From: Tanypteryx hageni
Lineage: Eukaryota; Arthropoda; Insecta; Odonata; Petaluridae
Direction: 5' to 3'
Assembly: GCA_028673005.1 (NCBI GenBank)
Contig: CM054117.1
Coordinates: 51,395,870 to 51,459,869, forward strand
DNA: 64,000 bases
How positions within the stretch are numbered: the first letter of the stretch is position 1; every line of letters starts with the position of its first letter. Of this stretch, positions 22,196-34,710 are shown in pieces. The position numbers and the translations under genes were made by a program. Below the pieces are notes generated by a model. That model did no database searches, was not told the DNA's origin, and saw nothing but the letters and a program-made list of their open reading frames with translations.

Positions 22196-25100
22196 TAATG
22201 ACGTCTAATTAATTATCTTTGAGATAGAAACAGCGAACTTCTCTCAGTTAACGGGTCTAGTAGACGTTATATTATCAACTTTATTATTATACCAATTATG
22301 CCATACCGAGGATCAATTTTTCTAATTTTTATGAGCAAAAGAATGATTGATTGATTTTTTACGTGTTATTTTTGGGCAATAGAAATTATCTACTGGAGTC
22401 GAACTCTGCTCTTTTGGGGATTATTTTGCCTATGGCAATCCTGAGGGAAAATGAGGAGCCTATGCAAAATTTGGTAGATATGGTCGATGAAACGGCTGAG
22501 ATATTGAGCGTCACATACAGAATGACCAAAAGAACAAGGGTTTTATAGAGTTTGATAATAATAATTAGATAATTAAACGCATTTATTGAATATAAATGGA
22601 ACTCCCAATGAAGCGTTGACCACCAAAAATGAAAATAATGCTAAATACGTATGTTTCGAGCTCTAACAACAATAACCGATGCGTAAGCTGTGATGTTTAT
22701 ATGTTTATTGCTTTAAGTCGGTATATTGTTTTACGATAATGTCGAATAATTATGGATGTGAAAGGACTCTGCTTGTCTGTCCCGAATGGCAGAAGGTGGT
22801 TTGTCAGAATGCAACAACCACAGTTAGAATGGTTGAATGCAACCGTTCAAAATTAAAATGCGCATTAAGTTCGAGCAAATACGGTAATTAGAATTCCAAA
22901 CAAATACATTTTCATCAGCGATTAAAAACCGCGATTGTCCTCCACAGTTTAGTATCGGTTGTATATTTTCATTGCCTAATTTTATACAAATAATCGAAGT
23001 ACCAAAACCGTTTGAAGTAAAACAGCCATTATTTCAGTTTTTGTTGAAATATGGTTATGTAAAACGATCTATTGTTGAGAGATAAGACGTGGAAGGCAGA
23101 CGATTACCTGACATGAAAGGAACATGTTCGCCAAATATATAAATATTTTTTCACCGATAAATAAACGTGTCACGTGTAACCGTCTTTGAGCTATGATAAT
23201 AAAGACCTTCCTGCTGTGTCCTACTGTTTGGTAACCTAGGAGAGTTGCCAGAATTAAAAATCTCAAAAACCACAAAAATTGATGCCAAATTTCTGCCCCT
23301 TGACCTTATTCTGGAACAAAATATTACCAAATACCGTTAAATTTATATACGCTTGACAATTATACAGGTTTACATAAGACAAAACGTAGTTTGACTAGTG
23401 AGCCGATTAGGAATTGAGTGAATTATTTAAGAGGAAGCTATCTTTGCTGCTATGTAAACAACGAAATGTATATATTTTTAAAGATTTATAGCTGAAATCG
23501 TAAATCGATTTTAGGCTTCCGAAACAATACAGCTTCTATGAAAATGATTTCAAGAGAGAATATTTAATTTTAAAATAAGATATTACTTTCATTTTCTGGG
23601 AATAAAATGTGCACTTACTTCTATTACCATATATATAACTCGAAAAATATTAAACATTTTATAGTATTTTCTGAGCATAACAAAAATCACCCTTTCGATT
23701 AAATTGCTGATCTTACACCTATTGTGCACCAGCTTTGATATATTTATTTATAGTTTTCAATCATATTACATTAAATTTTAAAAATTCTTCATATATCTGG
23801 AAAATATAAAGACTAAAGATGAATTGCTATACATACATTTTGGACGAGGTACGTTTAAAAAAATGTATATTTAAGCTTTACATTTGTCAATGTAATATTT
23901 CTCTTAATTTATAATTCTTCTTACAGCAAATGGGAACCTTAATGGTTTTCTTTGGACCATTAGGCAGCAAGGTTAGCACAAGATGTAAATAGATAAAAAT
24001 TAAAAAGAAAAAAGAAAAAGAACCAAAAGCTAGTATCCACACCGATGTGTGAATAAAGCAGCTTTGGGGTTCATTTAAATTAGAGCATAACAAGTTCTGA
24101 AATACATGAATGGAAATTTTGATTATCACTTTCTCTACATAAGTCACTGATAATTTTAATAATATTATTTTCACAGAATTTTAGATTTTTTGATAAAGCA
24201 GAGCGTCAAAAATTCCTTTGTTGTAGAAGATTGAGTTTATTATGCAGAAGGAGAAATTTTAAAAAATTTCGCTCGCGGGTGAAATTATATAACGATAAAG
24301 ATCAGTCACAGGGAAAACAAAAAACGTTCCACTTCGCTGGCACCTTACGTGTATGAGATTAGACTAGAAACGCCCTAATCAGTAAAATAACATATGCATC
24401 ACATAACTAGAATGGCTATCCCATAGCACGCGTAGTGAAAGTTGCAGACTAAACGAAAGTTAAGATAGCACGTCACGTTCGTGACCGTTAGGATAATTTC
24501 GTGTTTTTATCGCTCTTTAATATTTTTTTAAGACAGAGGTGACAAGCGGGAAAACTGACACCGTCCACTTCATTTATAAATTCGAATGCGAGAAACAGAC
24601 TACTGATAGCGTGAGCGTGCATAAATGTCACGGAAAGTTGATAAAATAACGTCATAGATTGCATAACAAAAAGCAAGAATGGATTTTCTTTGCCATTTTC
24701 ACTCATGAAAATGGGTAAAATTACCTGGCTTGTAAAACGTATTTTATGACAAATATTGCTTCCGCTTAAAAAGATTCATCATGCCTCGGGCAGAAATGCA
24801 AAATATGTATTCCGAAAATTTGTTAAAGGAGACAGGCTAACACGAAGTATTTAATACGGAAACCAATAACATAATAATGGGATCTTCTTATAGATAATAG
24901 CGAATACTAAATAAATATCAATCCATATAAATTCAGAGCAATCTTCACAACAGCCCCTTAAAAACCTTTATTCTTCAAGGTAAATGCATCTACTTAGTCT
25001 TGGTAGTATAAAGTAATTTTCTCTCAAGTAATTACTACGATGATAAGCATGTCAAGTTGGATTAAAATATCCCAATGGATTACTAATTACAGCAAAAACA

Positions 25101-25214
25101 TTCGATTTTCATACATAATGGCCTGGATATGAGATAAAATAACTAGTTCGCCAGCATCCGCCCTGCTCAGTCGATGAAACTCGAGCATGAAAGTCTAATA
25201 ACAGATTAACATCC
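22196..25214. other. AT-rich non-coding stretch
   Basis: No exon, terminal repeat or RNA gene was recognised. Frames at 22351, 23069, 23887 and 24488 are short and lack motifs. Confidence 0.45.
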
Positions 25215-25262
25215 ACAAAAGAAGAGTAAACGAAACAAAAGAAGAGTAAACGAAACAAAAGA
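25215..25262. repeat. 20-bp tandem duplication
   Basis: ACAAAAGAAGAGTAAACGAA occurs twice in perfect tandem (25215 and 25235), followed by a partial third copy. Confidence 0.95.
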
Positions 25263-25639
25263 TAATCGAGGGATTTTCAGGTCAAGTTGGCAATTTTCAA
25301 AACAAATACACCAATTTCCTTTGATGGCATGGGTGAATAAACGAAAACAGTTTAATGCCGGCGTTCTCCCCATCACCAACTCTTCGCCCCGTTCCGTGCC
25401 CACCACCCTTTCGTCTTCCCTTTTAAAAAAGTACGTTATGAAGAGTGTTGCAAGAGGGGAAACTGCTTTCACATGTGCAGGTCCGCGACGCCTGGGGAGG
25501 CGAATAGCTCGCATGGTGTGGCTTAGGAAGGAGGAGGGGGCGAAGAGTTGGTAGGGCTGGTACGGAGGAGGAGAAGATAGACAGTTGGCGCTCGCACAAA
25601 CAAAATATGTATACACAGTCCTGAAACGCTCCCATTTAG

Positions 25640-26590
25640 GGTTTGGGAGGGGAGGGTTGGTGCCGGGGTGGCGCTGCGTGTATGGCGGGTGTGTAAGGGA
25701 GCTAGGAAAAGGGGAAGGGTGACGATGGTAGGGGGAGGAGAAGAAGAGGGAGGGAGGAGGAACGAGAGGGTAGGAAAAAAGAGAGAGGGCGGAAGAGTGA
25801 AAGGAAGAGGAAAGAGAGAGAAAGGGGATAGGGCCCGGCCCATAAAAATTCGGACCCGGCCCGACCGGGTCCATACGATGTCGAAGAAATTGTAGGCCCG
25901 GCCCGTGGCCCGTTTAAAGCCCTTCGGCTCGAAAAATGTAATTATTCTATTCCAAATTTTCTACCAACATCTGCGGGCTGCTCAATGATATGAAAAGGAT
26001 TTTTTAAATCCACATATTTGTGTGCCTTGGAAGACCACAAAATAAATTACTATACAAAATACACAAATGTAATGTTATAGACAAAAAATATATTAACCAA
26101 TTCAGTACGGTGGACGAGTCACAATAGTAATCTGTACTGAATGGGTTAGATAAAAACTTATGCAAATCGTATATGTAAAAGCCCGAAAATTTTTATAACA
26201 AACCTGATATATCCAGCAATTCTTAAAATCCGGCCCCGCCTGGTCCAGTAATGAATTCCAAAGGATCGGCCCGTGCCCGGCCCGTGCAAGACTCTAAAAG
26301 GGAAGGAGGTAGATAGAGAGGAGGAAGGCAGGTAGAGAGGGTGGGAGAGAGGGAGGGAGAAAGGGAGGTAGAGAGAGTGAGAGAGGAGGGAGATGGGGGA
26401 GAGAGGGAGATGGGGAGAGAAAGTGGGAGAGAGAGGGAAGGAGAGAGAGGGAGGGAGAGACAGGGAGGGAGAGAGAGGGAGGGAGAGAGAGGGAGGAAGA
26501 GAGAAGGCGGGAGAGAGAGGGAGGGAGAGAGAGGGAGGGAGAGAGAGGGAGGGAGAGAGAGGGAGAGAGAGAGGGAGGGTGAAAAGGGGA
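25640..26590. repeat. Purine-rich low-complexity block and GA-type minisatellite with GC-rich 'CCCGGCCC' patches
   Basis: 25690-25830 is GA-rich. 25827-25905 and 26220-26290 hold repeated GCCCGGCCC motifs flanking AT-rich DNA, possibly the ends of a ~460-bp element. 26293-26580 is a (GAGAGAGGGAGG)n array. Long Ser/Leu/Pro- or Arg/Glu/Gly-rich frames here are products of base composition, not genes. Confidence 0.8.
26093..26149. repeat. 57-bp inverted repeat starting with TTAACC
   Basis: TTAACCAATTCAGTAC at the left and GTACTGAATGGGTTAG at the right pair over about 14 of 16 bases, with a ~25-nt loop. The TTAA at one end recalls piggyBac target sites, but the other end reads TTAG. Confidence 0.7.
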
Positions 26591-29164
26591 GAAATAGATA
26601 AACGTCTTTATTAAGGCGAGATTTAGACTAGTAAGTCTCTTTTTTTCACCTAACCCTGTTTCATTCACAAGTAATAAAATAATTTTAACATTCGATATAC
26701 AGTACAATTGGAAATGAAAAAAGGATATTTCTGTGAGAAAACTAAGGAGTAGGCATAATACACCTTAGAAAAAATCCCACTGCAGGAAAACACCCGCACA
26801 AGAAGATAGGTGCGAAAAATCTAAAAAAAATCTATTGGTAGTATAATTGAAAGTTTGAGAGTAACATGAAGAAAACAACAAGCCTTAGTATACCCATAAA
26901 ATAAACTTAATAAATAAACAAAGTAAAACACCTATATCATAGTAAATACAAACAGTAACAGAACGAATAAGGATCAAGTAATGTGTGTGTGTGCGTGCGT
27001 GTGTAGAGAGAGAGATAACGAAAAATAGAGATAACAGTGAGTAAAAGACAGGAAGTGGGAGAGAGAGAAAGAAAGAGAGGGAGATCGAGATAAGAGTGAA
27101 AGTAAGGTAGGGGTAAAGAGAAAGAGACGGAGTGAGAGAGTGGAAGAGAAAGAGGAGTGAGAAAGAGAAGATGAGAGAGAGAGAGAGCTTGAGAGAGAAA
27201 AAGAAAGACAGAAAGTAGGAAATAAAAGATTGGAAGGTGGATTGACGTAGGAAAGACCGAAATGGAGGTAAGAGGGATGAGAAGAGATGGAGTTGTTAGA
27301 AGGAAGTTACGATGAAAACGAACGTAAAAGGTGCTGCGCGTCCGTTAGCTTCACTAGCCCGCAAGTGAGAAATAGAAGATAGAACTTCTCCATGATGCTG
27401 TGAAAAGGATGCGCAGAAAACCTAGAGACCTATATTCGCATCACCTTAATATCCTCCTTATTGCAGCTCTCTCTCCTCCTCCTGCTCATCCTCTTAATGC
27501 CCTCTGACAAAGCTACTGAAACACGCACTGCAAAAGCACATAAGCGGCTTCTTGATATCTCTTTTAAATAGGTCAAAAGTGAAAGTGATCCTGGCGAGAA
27601 GAATTTACGCCCCGTCAAAATCCCTTGAATTATGAAACATGGAACGATTATGATATCTCCGAGGAATACAAATGCAATAGACTAGGAAATATATTATGTG
27701 TTAGGTCGGGACAAGGAGCCATCAGTCCACTCGGCAGTGAAATTTAAGGTCAATGGTTTTTCACGTCAGAATTGAAGCATCAATTTCTTTTTTATTTAGT
27801 TCAAAAGGAAAGGACAGCAAGGTTACACGATAATATAGTTTGTTTTCCTTTCAGAGAAGGAAATGTGGGTCAAGCGATACGTATGGGGGAGGTAGATTCA
27901 ATGTTTTCAAGGAAGGAGTGAACGAACAAGTTCGAATTGTTTTGGGTAAAAATATTATTCAACGAGTTTAAAGCTGAAAATGAAAATGGCCGGTGAAGGT
28001 TTCAGGAAAAAGGAATCCTAAAAGAGGTTAACAGGTCAGCCGCAACTATAAAGGAAGAAAACGGGGATCCTTGATGTTTAAAAGAAGGAGACAGAACGAA
28101 TAATATAAATAAGTGCTTTGAGTGGGTTCACAGATGAATGGTAGCCTGAAACTCGAGTGGAAACAAATAAATTAGATTTTACGAAACAGCAAGCTAAAGA
28201 AATTAATTTGAACGTGTATAAAAATGAATAATATCTTCGGGTTATAAATAAATAAATAAATTAATCGATTTATTCGAGTGTTTGGATTTTCGTCCTTCAT
28301 GAAATTATCATGGCTTCCAAAAATATCAAAAAACACTGAAAATTCAGCAATTCACTTTCACAATTAATACTACTCCAACTAAGCAAATTACGAGCTATTT
28401 TTATATTGATCTTTGCGCTTTTAATATCGATGATAAATTGTATCATAAACCTCGTTATGTATAAAAAATATAAAAAACTATATATAACTCATTTTTCTTA
28501 TTTGACAGTATAATCTATAATCACGAATACCTCTGCGGGGAAACTAGATTTTTAATTTTGCTAGATAATGTTTTTCTTCAATGCTTGTCCTATCAGTCGT
28601 AATGATTCAGTTACTAGCCACTGCCTCCTTCATAAATGTAATTTATTTGACAAAATATTTCATTACATGATTTTTATTTCACTCAGCCAAGAAAAGCACA
28701 TTTTTATAACAAAGTTGCGCCAAAATTACTAGTAGATCTCTTTCCATTATCACTATTACTTAGAAGGAATGTAATAGCACCATTATTTATTTGTCGAGGT
28801 TTGCGAAAATACGAATATATGTACTAAATTTATATTACCTTTTCATATTCGTAAACATTAATATCTCTTAACTGCTAAACAAATTTTAATGATTGAGCAG
28901 CCAAAACACAGAAACCTGCGCCTTGTATATACACGAGTATGCATTACGAATTTCTTTCGACGAAATTCTTTCTTTGAGGATTCATTTCTCTGTATAATTT
29001 TGAAATAGAATATTAGCAAATGCAGTTGGAGCCCTTATGACAACTGGATAGAATTTAGCAAAGCGATAAAAGGTTTTTCGCCAAAAATACTTTTGGCCGA
29101 GTTTCGGCGTACACGAGTTTGATAGTTAATAGGATTTCAAATGAAATGCATTCGCTCTCAAGAG
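26591..29164. other. Non-coding stretch downstream of the MORN5-like gene
   Basis: Contains GT/GA-rich microsatellite DNA at 26985-27210 and a probable poly(A) signal for the MORN5-like transcript (rc of 28786-28791). I see no gene. Confidence 0.45.
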
Positions 29165-29690
29165 TTATTCTTCCAACTGATAATTTGCGATACCGATATT
29201 ACTGGCATTGTTCGAATCGTCATTTTTCTCCTCCAGTCTCCGTTTTCCCCGCTCAAAACTTTCTATAATTTTATCTATATATTTTTCTTTGAAATTTTTG
29301 TCTCTGCCTAACTCATCATCGCTTCCGCGGAAGGGCTCTGAGAATACCGAAAACGGAATTTCGTATTTTGGCGCCTCTCGTCTCTCTTTTAACTCCCTTT
29401 CCTTGCCGCCAGAGGCGCTATCGTCCAGCATTGATATACCTTGAAGTTTTTCAGCGCACTCTTCTACGGGATCTTGTTTCACAGCTGTTTCGTTACCTCT
29501 TAGCGACTTTTCTTCCTCAATTGAACCATTTGGTATTTGTCCAAGTTTTGATTTTCTAGGTGAAATCAAAGTTTCCACATCGTCGGGATCACAAATATGG
29601 TTGAAAATGTCGGGTTCGTAGTTAACGTTCATGTCCCATGCCTTGCGACAACGTTCCATTATCCACTTAGCCTCTTTGTTTGTTGGAATG
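29165..29690 (-). CDS. MORN5: Terminal exon of the MORN5-like gene with an acidic C-terminal extension
   Basis: The exon begins after a TTTTTTTATCTTAG acceptor and has 1 nt + 174 codons + stop. Joined to the exon ending at 33432, it reads GKVL-R-IPTNKEAKWIMERCRKAW. This matches the MORN5 C-terminus (RFLRNADDDEHEWI.RTCRKG) in position and pattern. Vertebrate MORN5 ends about there at roughly 160 residues. Here about 155 further residues follow, rich in Glu, Lys, Asp and Arg (for example KERELKERREAPKYEI and ESFERGKRRLEEKND), and the chain ends NYQLEE-stop. The extension looks disordered or coiled-coil, and I recognise no domain in it. The 174-codon length without a stop in an AT-rich region, together with the phase match, argues for a real exon. 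The first AATAAA I see on this strand downstream is the rc of 28786-28791. An internal ATG at 29659 is not the start, because the reading frame continues upstream to the acceptor. Confidence 0.8.
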
Positions 29691-31470
29691 CTAAGATAAA
29701 AAAAGTTCTATAAGATTCAAAGAAATGGAATATTAAGGGTAAGAAATAATATTAATATTAGTTCTCTCTTGAAACTCTTCACCTGACTTACTCTTATAAC
29801 GACTATAATGGTAATAATTAAAATGTAAATGTCTATGGTTACGTAATTAAAAAATATTGGGCCATTGTATTGCCGAAAGAATTTGTCGTAATTCCTTAAA
29901 CAAAAAGGATAATACTAGTTTTCGTAAAATTCAATTTCTAATTCTTTTCCAGAGTGCTAAATTTCTGTAAATGGTAATTTGATTTTTAATTTCAGCAATG
30001 CAGCAAAATTAATTTTGCCGTTTCCAATAAAAAATAACGATGCCCTTTTAAAAATTACTAGGGATGAGTTCAAGAACAAACTGAACGATCGATCACCTTA
30101 TAATTTTGAAATAAAATTTTATTTGGTTGTTAAGGAGCTTAGTTAATTATACGCAAGTTTTTGCTAAAGCTTCAGGTGGTATGTCACTGCTATTGCAGCG
30201 AAACAGTTAATTAAAATTTGCGGGATTCGCGCTGCTACCTCGCGGGCATCAGCCGAACCTAAGACAGGATTCCTCAAGTGGTGCAGATGTCTGCCAATGG
30301 AGTCGCATGAAGCACCGTACTTCGCAAGACATCTATGTGGGGTCGATTGAACTCGTGGTCTCCCGATGCCTTTCATCACATAGTGTTAATGTTAAATTTT
30401 ATCTAGTAAATTTTGCAACTCCAGAATAGTATTCCAATCAATCATCTTTCAAAACAGTATGCTTTAAACGTAATTAGAATATACAACCAATTTAATGGAA
30501 ATTTGCTTGCCGCCGATAAAAATGAACCACGAGAAATTTCAAATTTGTGGCGCATAAAATGTTTCGTACACATTACTCATTTTATTGCCATAAAAATTTA
30601 AATATCTATCTATTCATGAGTATATGAAATAGAATTGCAGTCGATGTTTGGTGTTTCACCTCTATAGACCCACATGGAATATTATTTTTCCTGGGACACC
30701 GACAAGATTCTATAAGAAAATATTATTTTATATTTAGAATAAAAACATTCACTATTTGAAATAATTTTCAAAATTTAAAAACGTATTGTTGATGAACGAA
30801 GAATTATCGTAGATATTTTCGTAACATCGCTATCTCTGAATCAATAGCTGGGACAGTAACATTATTTGCCAATTTCAGGTGAGGATATGATTTTGGTTTT
30901 TCATCATTATGCTTCCCATTTAATGTGCCGAAATTTACTGAATTCACCAAAATTTATTTCGTTTGCTGAGCTCCAGTGAAACTTTAGCTTCATATTTAAT
31001 TCGTTAGTATCAATATGAAACAACGATATATAAAAACGCTGGCCAAGTTATCATGCAAAAAATATCGTTTCATCACAATATCCCTATATCTGAAAAATTA
31101 TTATTATTAGAAAATCAAACATTACAAAACGCATTTGATGAATCCTTAAAGAAATTATTATAAAGTATGATAATAAATAGAGTTCTGAATCAATTTACAC
31201 CTTTCACGGTTTTTTAACTTAAACTGGCCCCATACAGCAAGTTAAAACTTTTTAATATCATATCTAAAACATTTTTCCACTATCCAACTTTCTACGGTGG
31301 TATTTTCAAGAAGCGTAACCCCCCGCACACGATTATATCTAACGGAACACGCGTAAGAAAATGAAAAAGAAAGAGCGGTTACTTAAGATAATAATTATCG
31401 TACTCCGTCATCTCCACATACCCTGCGTAGTGTGAGACTGTACTCCCAAAAAAAATTTTTCGCTCTACCT

Positions 31471-31720
31471 CAGGGGTTCCCAACCTTTTAGGTAGGCGCG
31501 GCAACCTTTCAAAGATAAACAGAATATTGCGGCATTTTTGGACATGTCCATTTGTTGGTATCACACCATGATCAATTTATTAGAGACGAAATCAATGCTC
31601 TAGTTACCTGTAAACACATCCAAATCGTCGATTTATTTACAAAACTAGTTTCATCGCGGCGCCCCTAAATATCTGCTGCGGCGCCCCAATGTGCCGCGGC
31701 ACCCAGTTTGGGAACCACTG
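31471..31720. mobile_element. hAT-type MITE, complete (250 bp), in the MORN5-like intron
   Basis: The left end CAGGGGTTCCCAACC and the rc of the right end CAGTGGTTCCCAAACTG are imperfect terminal inverted repeats of hAT type. Flanking octamers are CTCTACCT (31463-31470) and CTGCACCT (31721-31728), 6 of 8 identical, as expected for an aged 8-bp hAT target duplication. It is non-coding and homologous to the copy at the window start. Confidence 0.85.
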
Positions 31721-32796
31721 CTGCACCTATGTTGAAACTTTTAAATGAAAAATTTTCTAATAACGTCGCCAGCGTCGCATGAGAATCTGGGAAGGATAAT
31801 TATGCTGCGTGATCTCGTGATAATTTTCTTTCCGATTGCCGCATTTTGTGGGCGACGCAATGCGGGCTATTTATGGCTTAGAAATTACCCCACGGAAGAC
31901 AATTTCAAAAGTTTTCGCAAGCGTAAAAAGATTTCCAGACTGTATGTCACATGCGCGAGTCTCCATTCGGTTCTTAAATGTCGGATTCATTCGCATATTA
32001 TGTTCCTTCATTCCTTGATCACGCCTTCGCATTTTGCGTAATTACGCCGCGAATTTTTCCTTCGATTTCTGAATTCTCCGCCGGCAACAAAAAGCGGTGT
32101 CTCAATATTCGCATTCCTTCTATTGCGACTCTTAATGCCACATGATGTTAACATCATGAGGTAAATGCAATTAAATTGTATTCAGTTTCGGAAATGAAAT
32201 ACTTAGGTTTTCATATGTACCTACGAAAATAATATCACTTGCAAGCCTTTTAAATTTGCGAGCAATTAACTGACAATTATTCGGTGAATTTATGGTAGGT
32301 ACAGACGATTTTAACAATAGAGATTCATTTTCGAAATGTATAATACATTTTAAAATAGAAAGTCCTGTGACAGTATGAAACAGTAAATTGCTTTATCCGC
32401 TGCAGAAAAAATTATCCTATAAACAAATGTACTCTTGAAATAGGCGTGAGAATGCAACGGATACAAATCTATCGGGGAAGAATTTTTTCTTTATATCCTC
32501 CTACTTTTCCCCGTGAAGTACCTCAGGAATTTCCACGCGACCCCTTTATCTCCGTGCCATCTTTTCGCCACGCGCGGAAAGTGCGTATTTTTTCTTAAAA
32601 AATAAAATAAACGAAAAGTATCTCCTTTTACTTCGGCATTCGAGTAATTTCCAACTTTTCCTACCATAGAGAACCGGTTTTTTTTTATTTTCAACTCTCC
32701 TGACTCTCCGCTTTTGTAAAAATAAAAGAAAAAAGCGAGTTATCGAAATCCATCCCGAATGCAACTGTTACGAAAAAATATGTGAACTTCCCCCCC

Positions 32797-32868
<72 letters not shown>
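32797..32868. repeat. (CT)n followed by (TA)n
   Basis: About 10 CT units then about 26 TA units, in the MORN5-like intron. Confidence 0.98.
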
Positions 32869-32870
<2 letters not shown>

Positions 32871-33090
32871 CAACTTACGGAAAAGGAAAGGTAAAATGAA
32901 TATATGGATGTCAACAAGGTGTTGGGATGAGGAAACCCAGTGAGCACTCACCAATCAGACGACTTCAGGTTGGCGAGGCCCCGGGGGTGTCGAAGCGACA
33001 CACGTAAAATAACACAAAAACACAGAAACATCACAAACGTAAAGCTTTCGGAACTACTCCTTCTTCACTACAGAGAGAGAACTCATCCAT

Positions 33091-33092
<2 letters not shown>

Positions 33093-33130
<38 letters not shown>
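33093..33130. repeat. (TA)n microsatellite
   Basis: About 19 TA units. Confidence 0.98.
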
Positions 33131-33132
<2 letters not shown>

Positions 33133-33180
33133 TAGGTAGTCTGTCCGTAGACATGTCCGTGATTATTTGTGGTAATCACG

Positions 33181-33182
<2 letters not shown>

Positions 33183-33251
<69 letters not shown>

Positions 33252-33268
33252 TTCTCTCTCTCTCTCTG
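33183..33268. repeat. (TA)n followed by (TC)n
   Basis: About 33 TA units then about 9 TC units, ending about 160 bp from the MORN5-like exon at 33432. Confidence 0.98.
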
Positions 33269-33431
33269 AGCTTTTTATCCTTATCTAAACCATCCAAGAA
33301 ACTCGTCGTTTTCTCATTCCTCCACTTGAAAGGAAGGACTTTTAATGGGATGAGGCGAGAGAGGGTTAAGAGGCGACCGAGGAGGGAGAGTTGAAACGGG
33401 GGACGAAAGAGGTGACAAAGAGACGACTCAC

Positions 33432-33596
33432 CGAAGAACTTTCCCCGTGTCGGCGTCGTACACGCATCTCGTCCTGTGATTGTAGTATCCGTCACCCGTG
33501 TCGTAGCACCCGTCGGGTATCCTACGGGTCGGGTAATCTTGCGTCAGGTGCGAACGACCCGCGGGTCTCAGGCCGTAAAGCCTCTCTATGTGGAAC
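33432..33596 (-). CDS. MORN5: Internal exon of a MORN5-like gene (conserved C-terminal MORN5 region)
   Basis: This 165-nt minus-strand exon encodes 54 whole codons plus one leading and two trailing bases. Motifs such as [11 protein letters not shown] and [14 protein letters not shown] match, from memory of the family, the conserved region that follows the MORN repeats in MORN repeat-containing protein 5 (GLKPAG..QLT...RKIP.GYYDCGDGFYNP.TR). MORN5 is a small protein of ciliated or flagellated cells and testis, and its biochemical role is poorly known. A pyrimidine-rich acceptor ending CTTAAG precedes the exon, and a consensus GTGAGT donor follows (rc of 33426-33431). The two trailing bases complete an Arg codon with the first base of the exon at 29690, so the join is in frame. 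The MORN repeats themselves should lie in upstream exons that I could not find. This is the best-supported host coding sequence in the window. The family call rests on recalled sequence, not a search. Confidence 0.82.
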
Positions 33597-34559
33597 CTTA
33601 AGTTAAGGGGAAAAGAAAAGGAGAGAGAAAGGAGTGAGTGAGAGGAGGAAGAGAGAGAGAGAGAGATAGATGGAGGTAGGCGAAAGGTCAATCTCCGATT
33701 GAGGCTGGTGACCGCTTATAATACGACCACAAACGTGTAAGCGCATGTTCTCTAGCGCGTGAGGGGTGCGCGTGAGTGCGTGTGCGTGCTATATGCGGTC
33801 GTCGGTGGCGTTTAACCCGCGTTTCTTTCACCTGCTGAAGACGTGAAAATCCTTACTTGAAAATTTGCGCGCTACTGCACGACGTATTTCAAAACTACGA
33901 AAACAGTGTTGGTTGGTATCTATTGGTATGACTGGCTATAAAATATTTCCTTTCGTCCGATTGGATATTTTTACTGTTTTTATCAATGAATTTCCAGTAT
34001 CGTAAATGCTTGTAATCTTTCCTGCTGAACGATTAACACGTTTTCTGTCCGAAGAAGAATTTTGTGGGAAATATATCGAAAAAACCAAGTAATTATAACG
34101 AGATTTCGTGCGATAGAGGTATTTTAATCATGCCATTGGAATTTTTTGTTTAAAATGAAAAAAAAAAATGATATAGATGTTTGACATCTTCAAAGATATC
34201 TGAAATTTCTCGGACGATTAATAAATGATGTATTCGTATACTTAAATCTATTTCCGAGTTCTTAACTACCTTTCTGTGGTTGTGTGTTGCTCTTAGTCCG
34301 CTTTGTAAAAAGGGCTCTTTGGCGAGTACAACTTAGTGTAAAGTTAAACACAATAACAACAAAATAAGAGGTTAAAAATACATTTTTTAAACTTACCAGA
34401 TGTCAATTAAATAGCATATTACAACCTTAAATATTATATTAAATCAATGGGAGGATCCATAACCAATGGCTCTAACGTGTACAACCAACCCAAAAACCTA
34501 CAAGACTCAATTAAACAGTGCATGTTTTACTATTGAGCCAAATGTATCTAGAGTCTTTT
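33597..34559. other. Upstream intron or flank of the MORN5-like exon
   Basis: Starts with the polypyrimidine acceptor tract (minus strand, 33597-33640) and a GA-rich patch. I searched the minus strand for MORN repeats (Y-x-G-x4-G spacing) and saw none. Confidence 0.5.
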
Positions 34560-34710
34560 AGAATTAATGTACTTATCTATTATAGTGGAAGACCCGGGTT
34601 CAATTCCCGGTCATAGCAGACTTTTTTCTCGTTTCAAAAATTGTTCCAACTTTCACAGCTTATGTATGCCTGTCTGCATAGGATCTTCGGATCACATCAT
34701 TCCATCAATT
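34560..34710 (+). mobile_element. tRNA-derived SINE
   Basis: ACCCGGGTTCAATTCCCGGT is a near-perfect tRNA B box and T-arm. It is followed by the SINE body CATAGCAGACTTTTTTCTCG ... CTGCATAGGATCTTC, shared with 22105-22195. The A-box half is poor and there is no full tRNA fold. Confidence 0.65.

Larger units (their letters stand above)
29691..33431 (-). other. Intron of the MORN5-like gene (3741 bp)
   Basis: The intron is bounded by GTGAGT (rc of 33426-33431) and TTAG (rc of 29691-29694), and it has phase 2. It contains a hAT MITE at 31471-31720 with a degraded target duplication. Its 5' part holds a cluster of (TA)n/(CT)n tracts at 32797-33268, beginning about 160 bp downstream of the exon. 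The rest is AT-rich and I see no other gene in it on either strand. Confidence 0.75.

Noticed and set aside
25206..26707. Long open frames (up to 222 codons) rich in Ser/Leu/Pro or Arg/Glu/Gly
   Set aside because: They lie in purine/pyrimidine-biased low-complexity DNA, overlap on both strands and consist of simple repeats such as (GAGAGAGGGAGG)n. No domain is seen.
34590..34620. Possible tRNA gene (ACCCGGGTTCAATTCCCGGT)
   Set aside because: Only the T-arm/B box is present. There is no acceptor stem or anticodon arm, and the sequence belongs to a SINE shared with 22105-22195.
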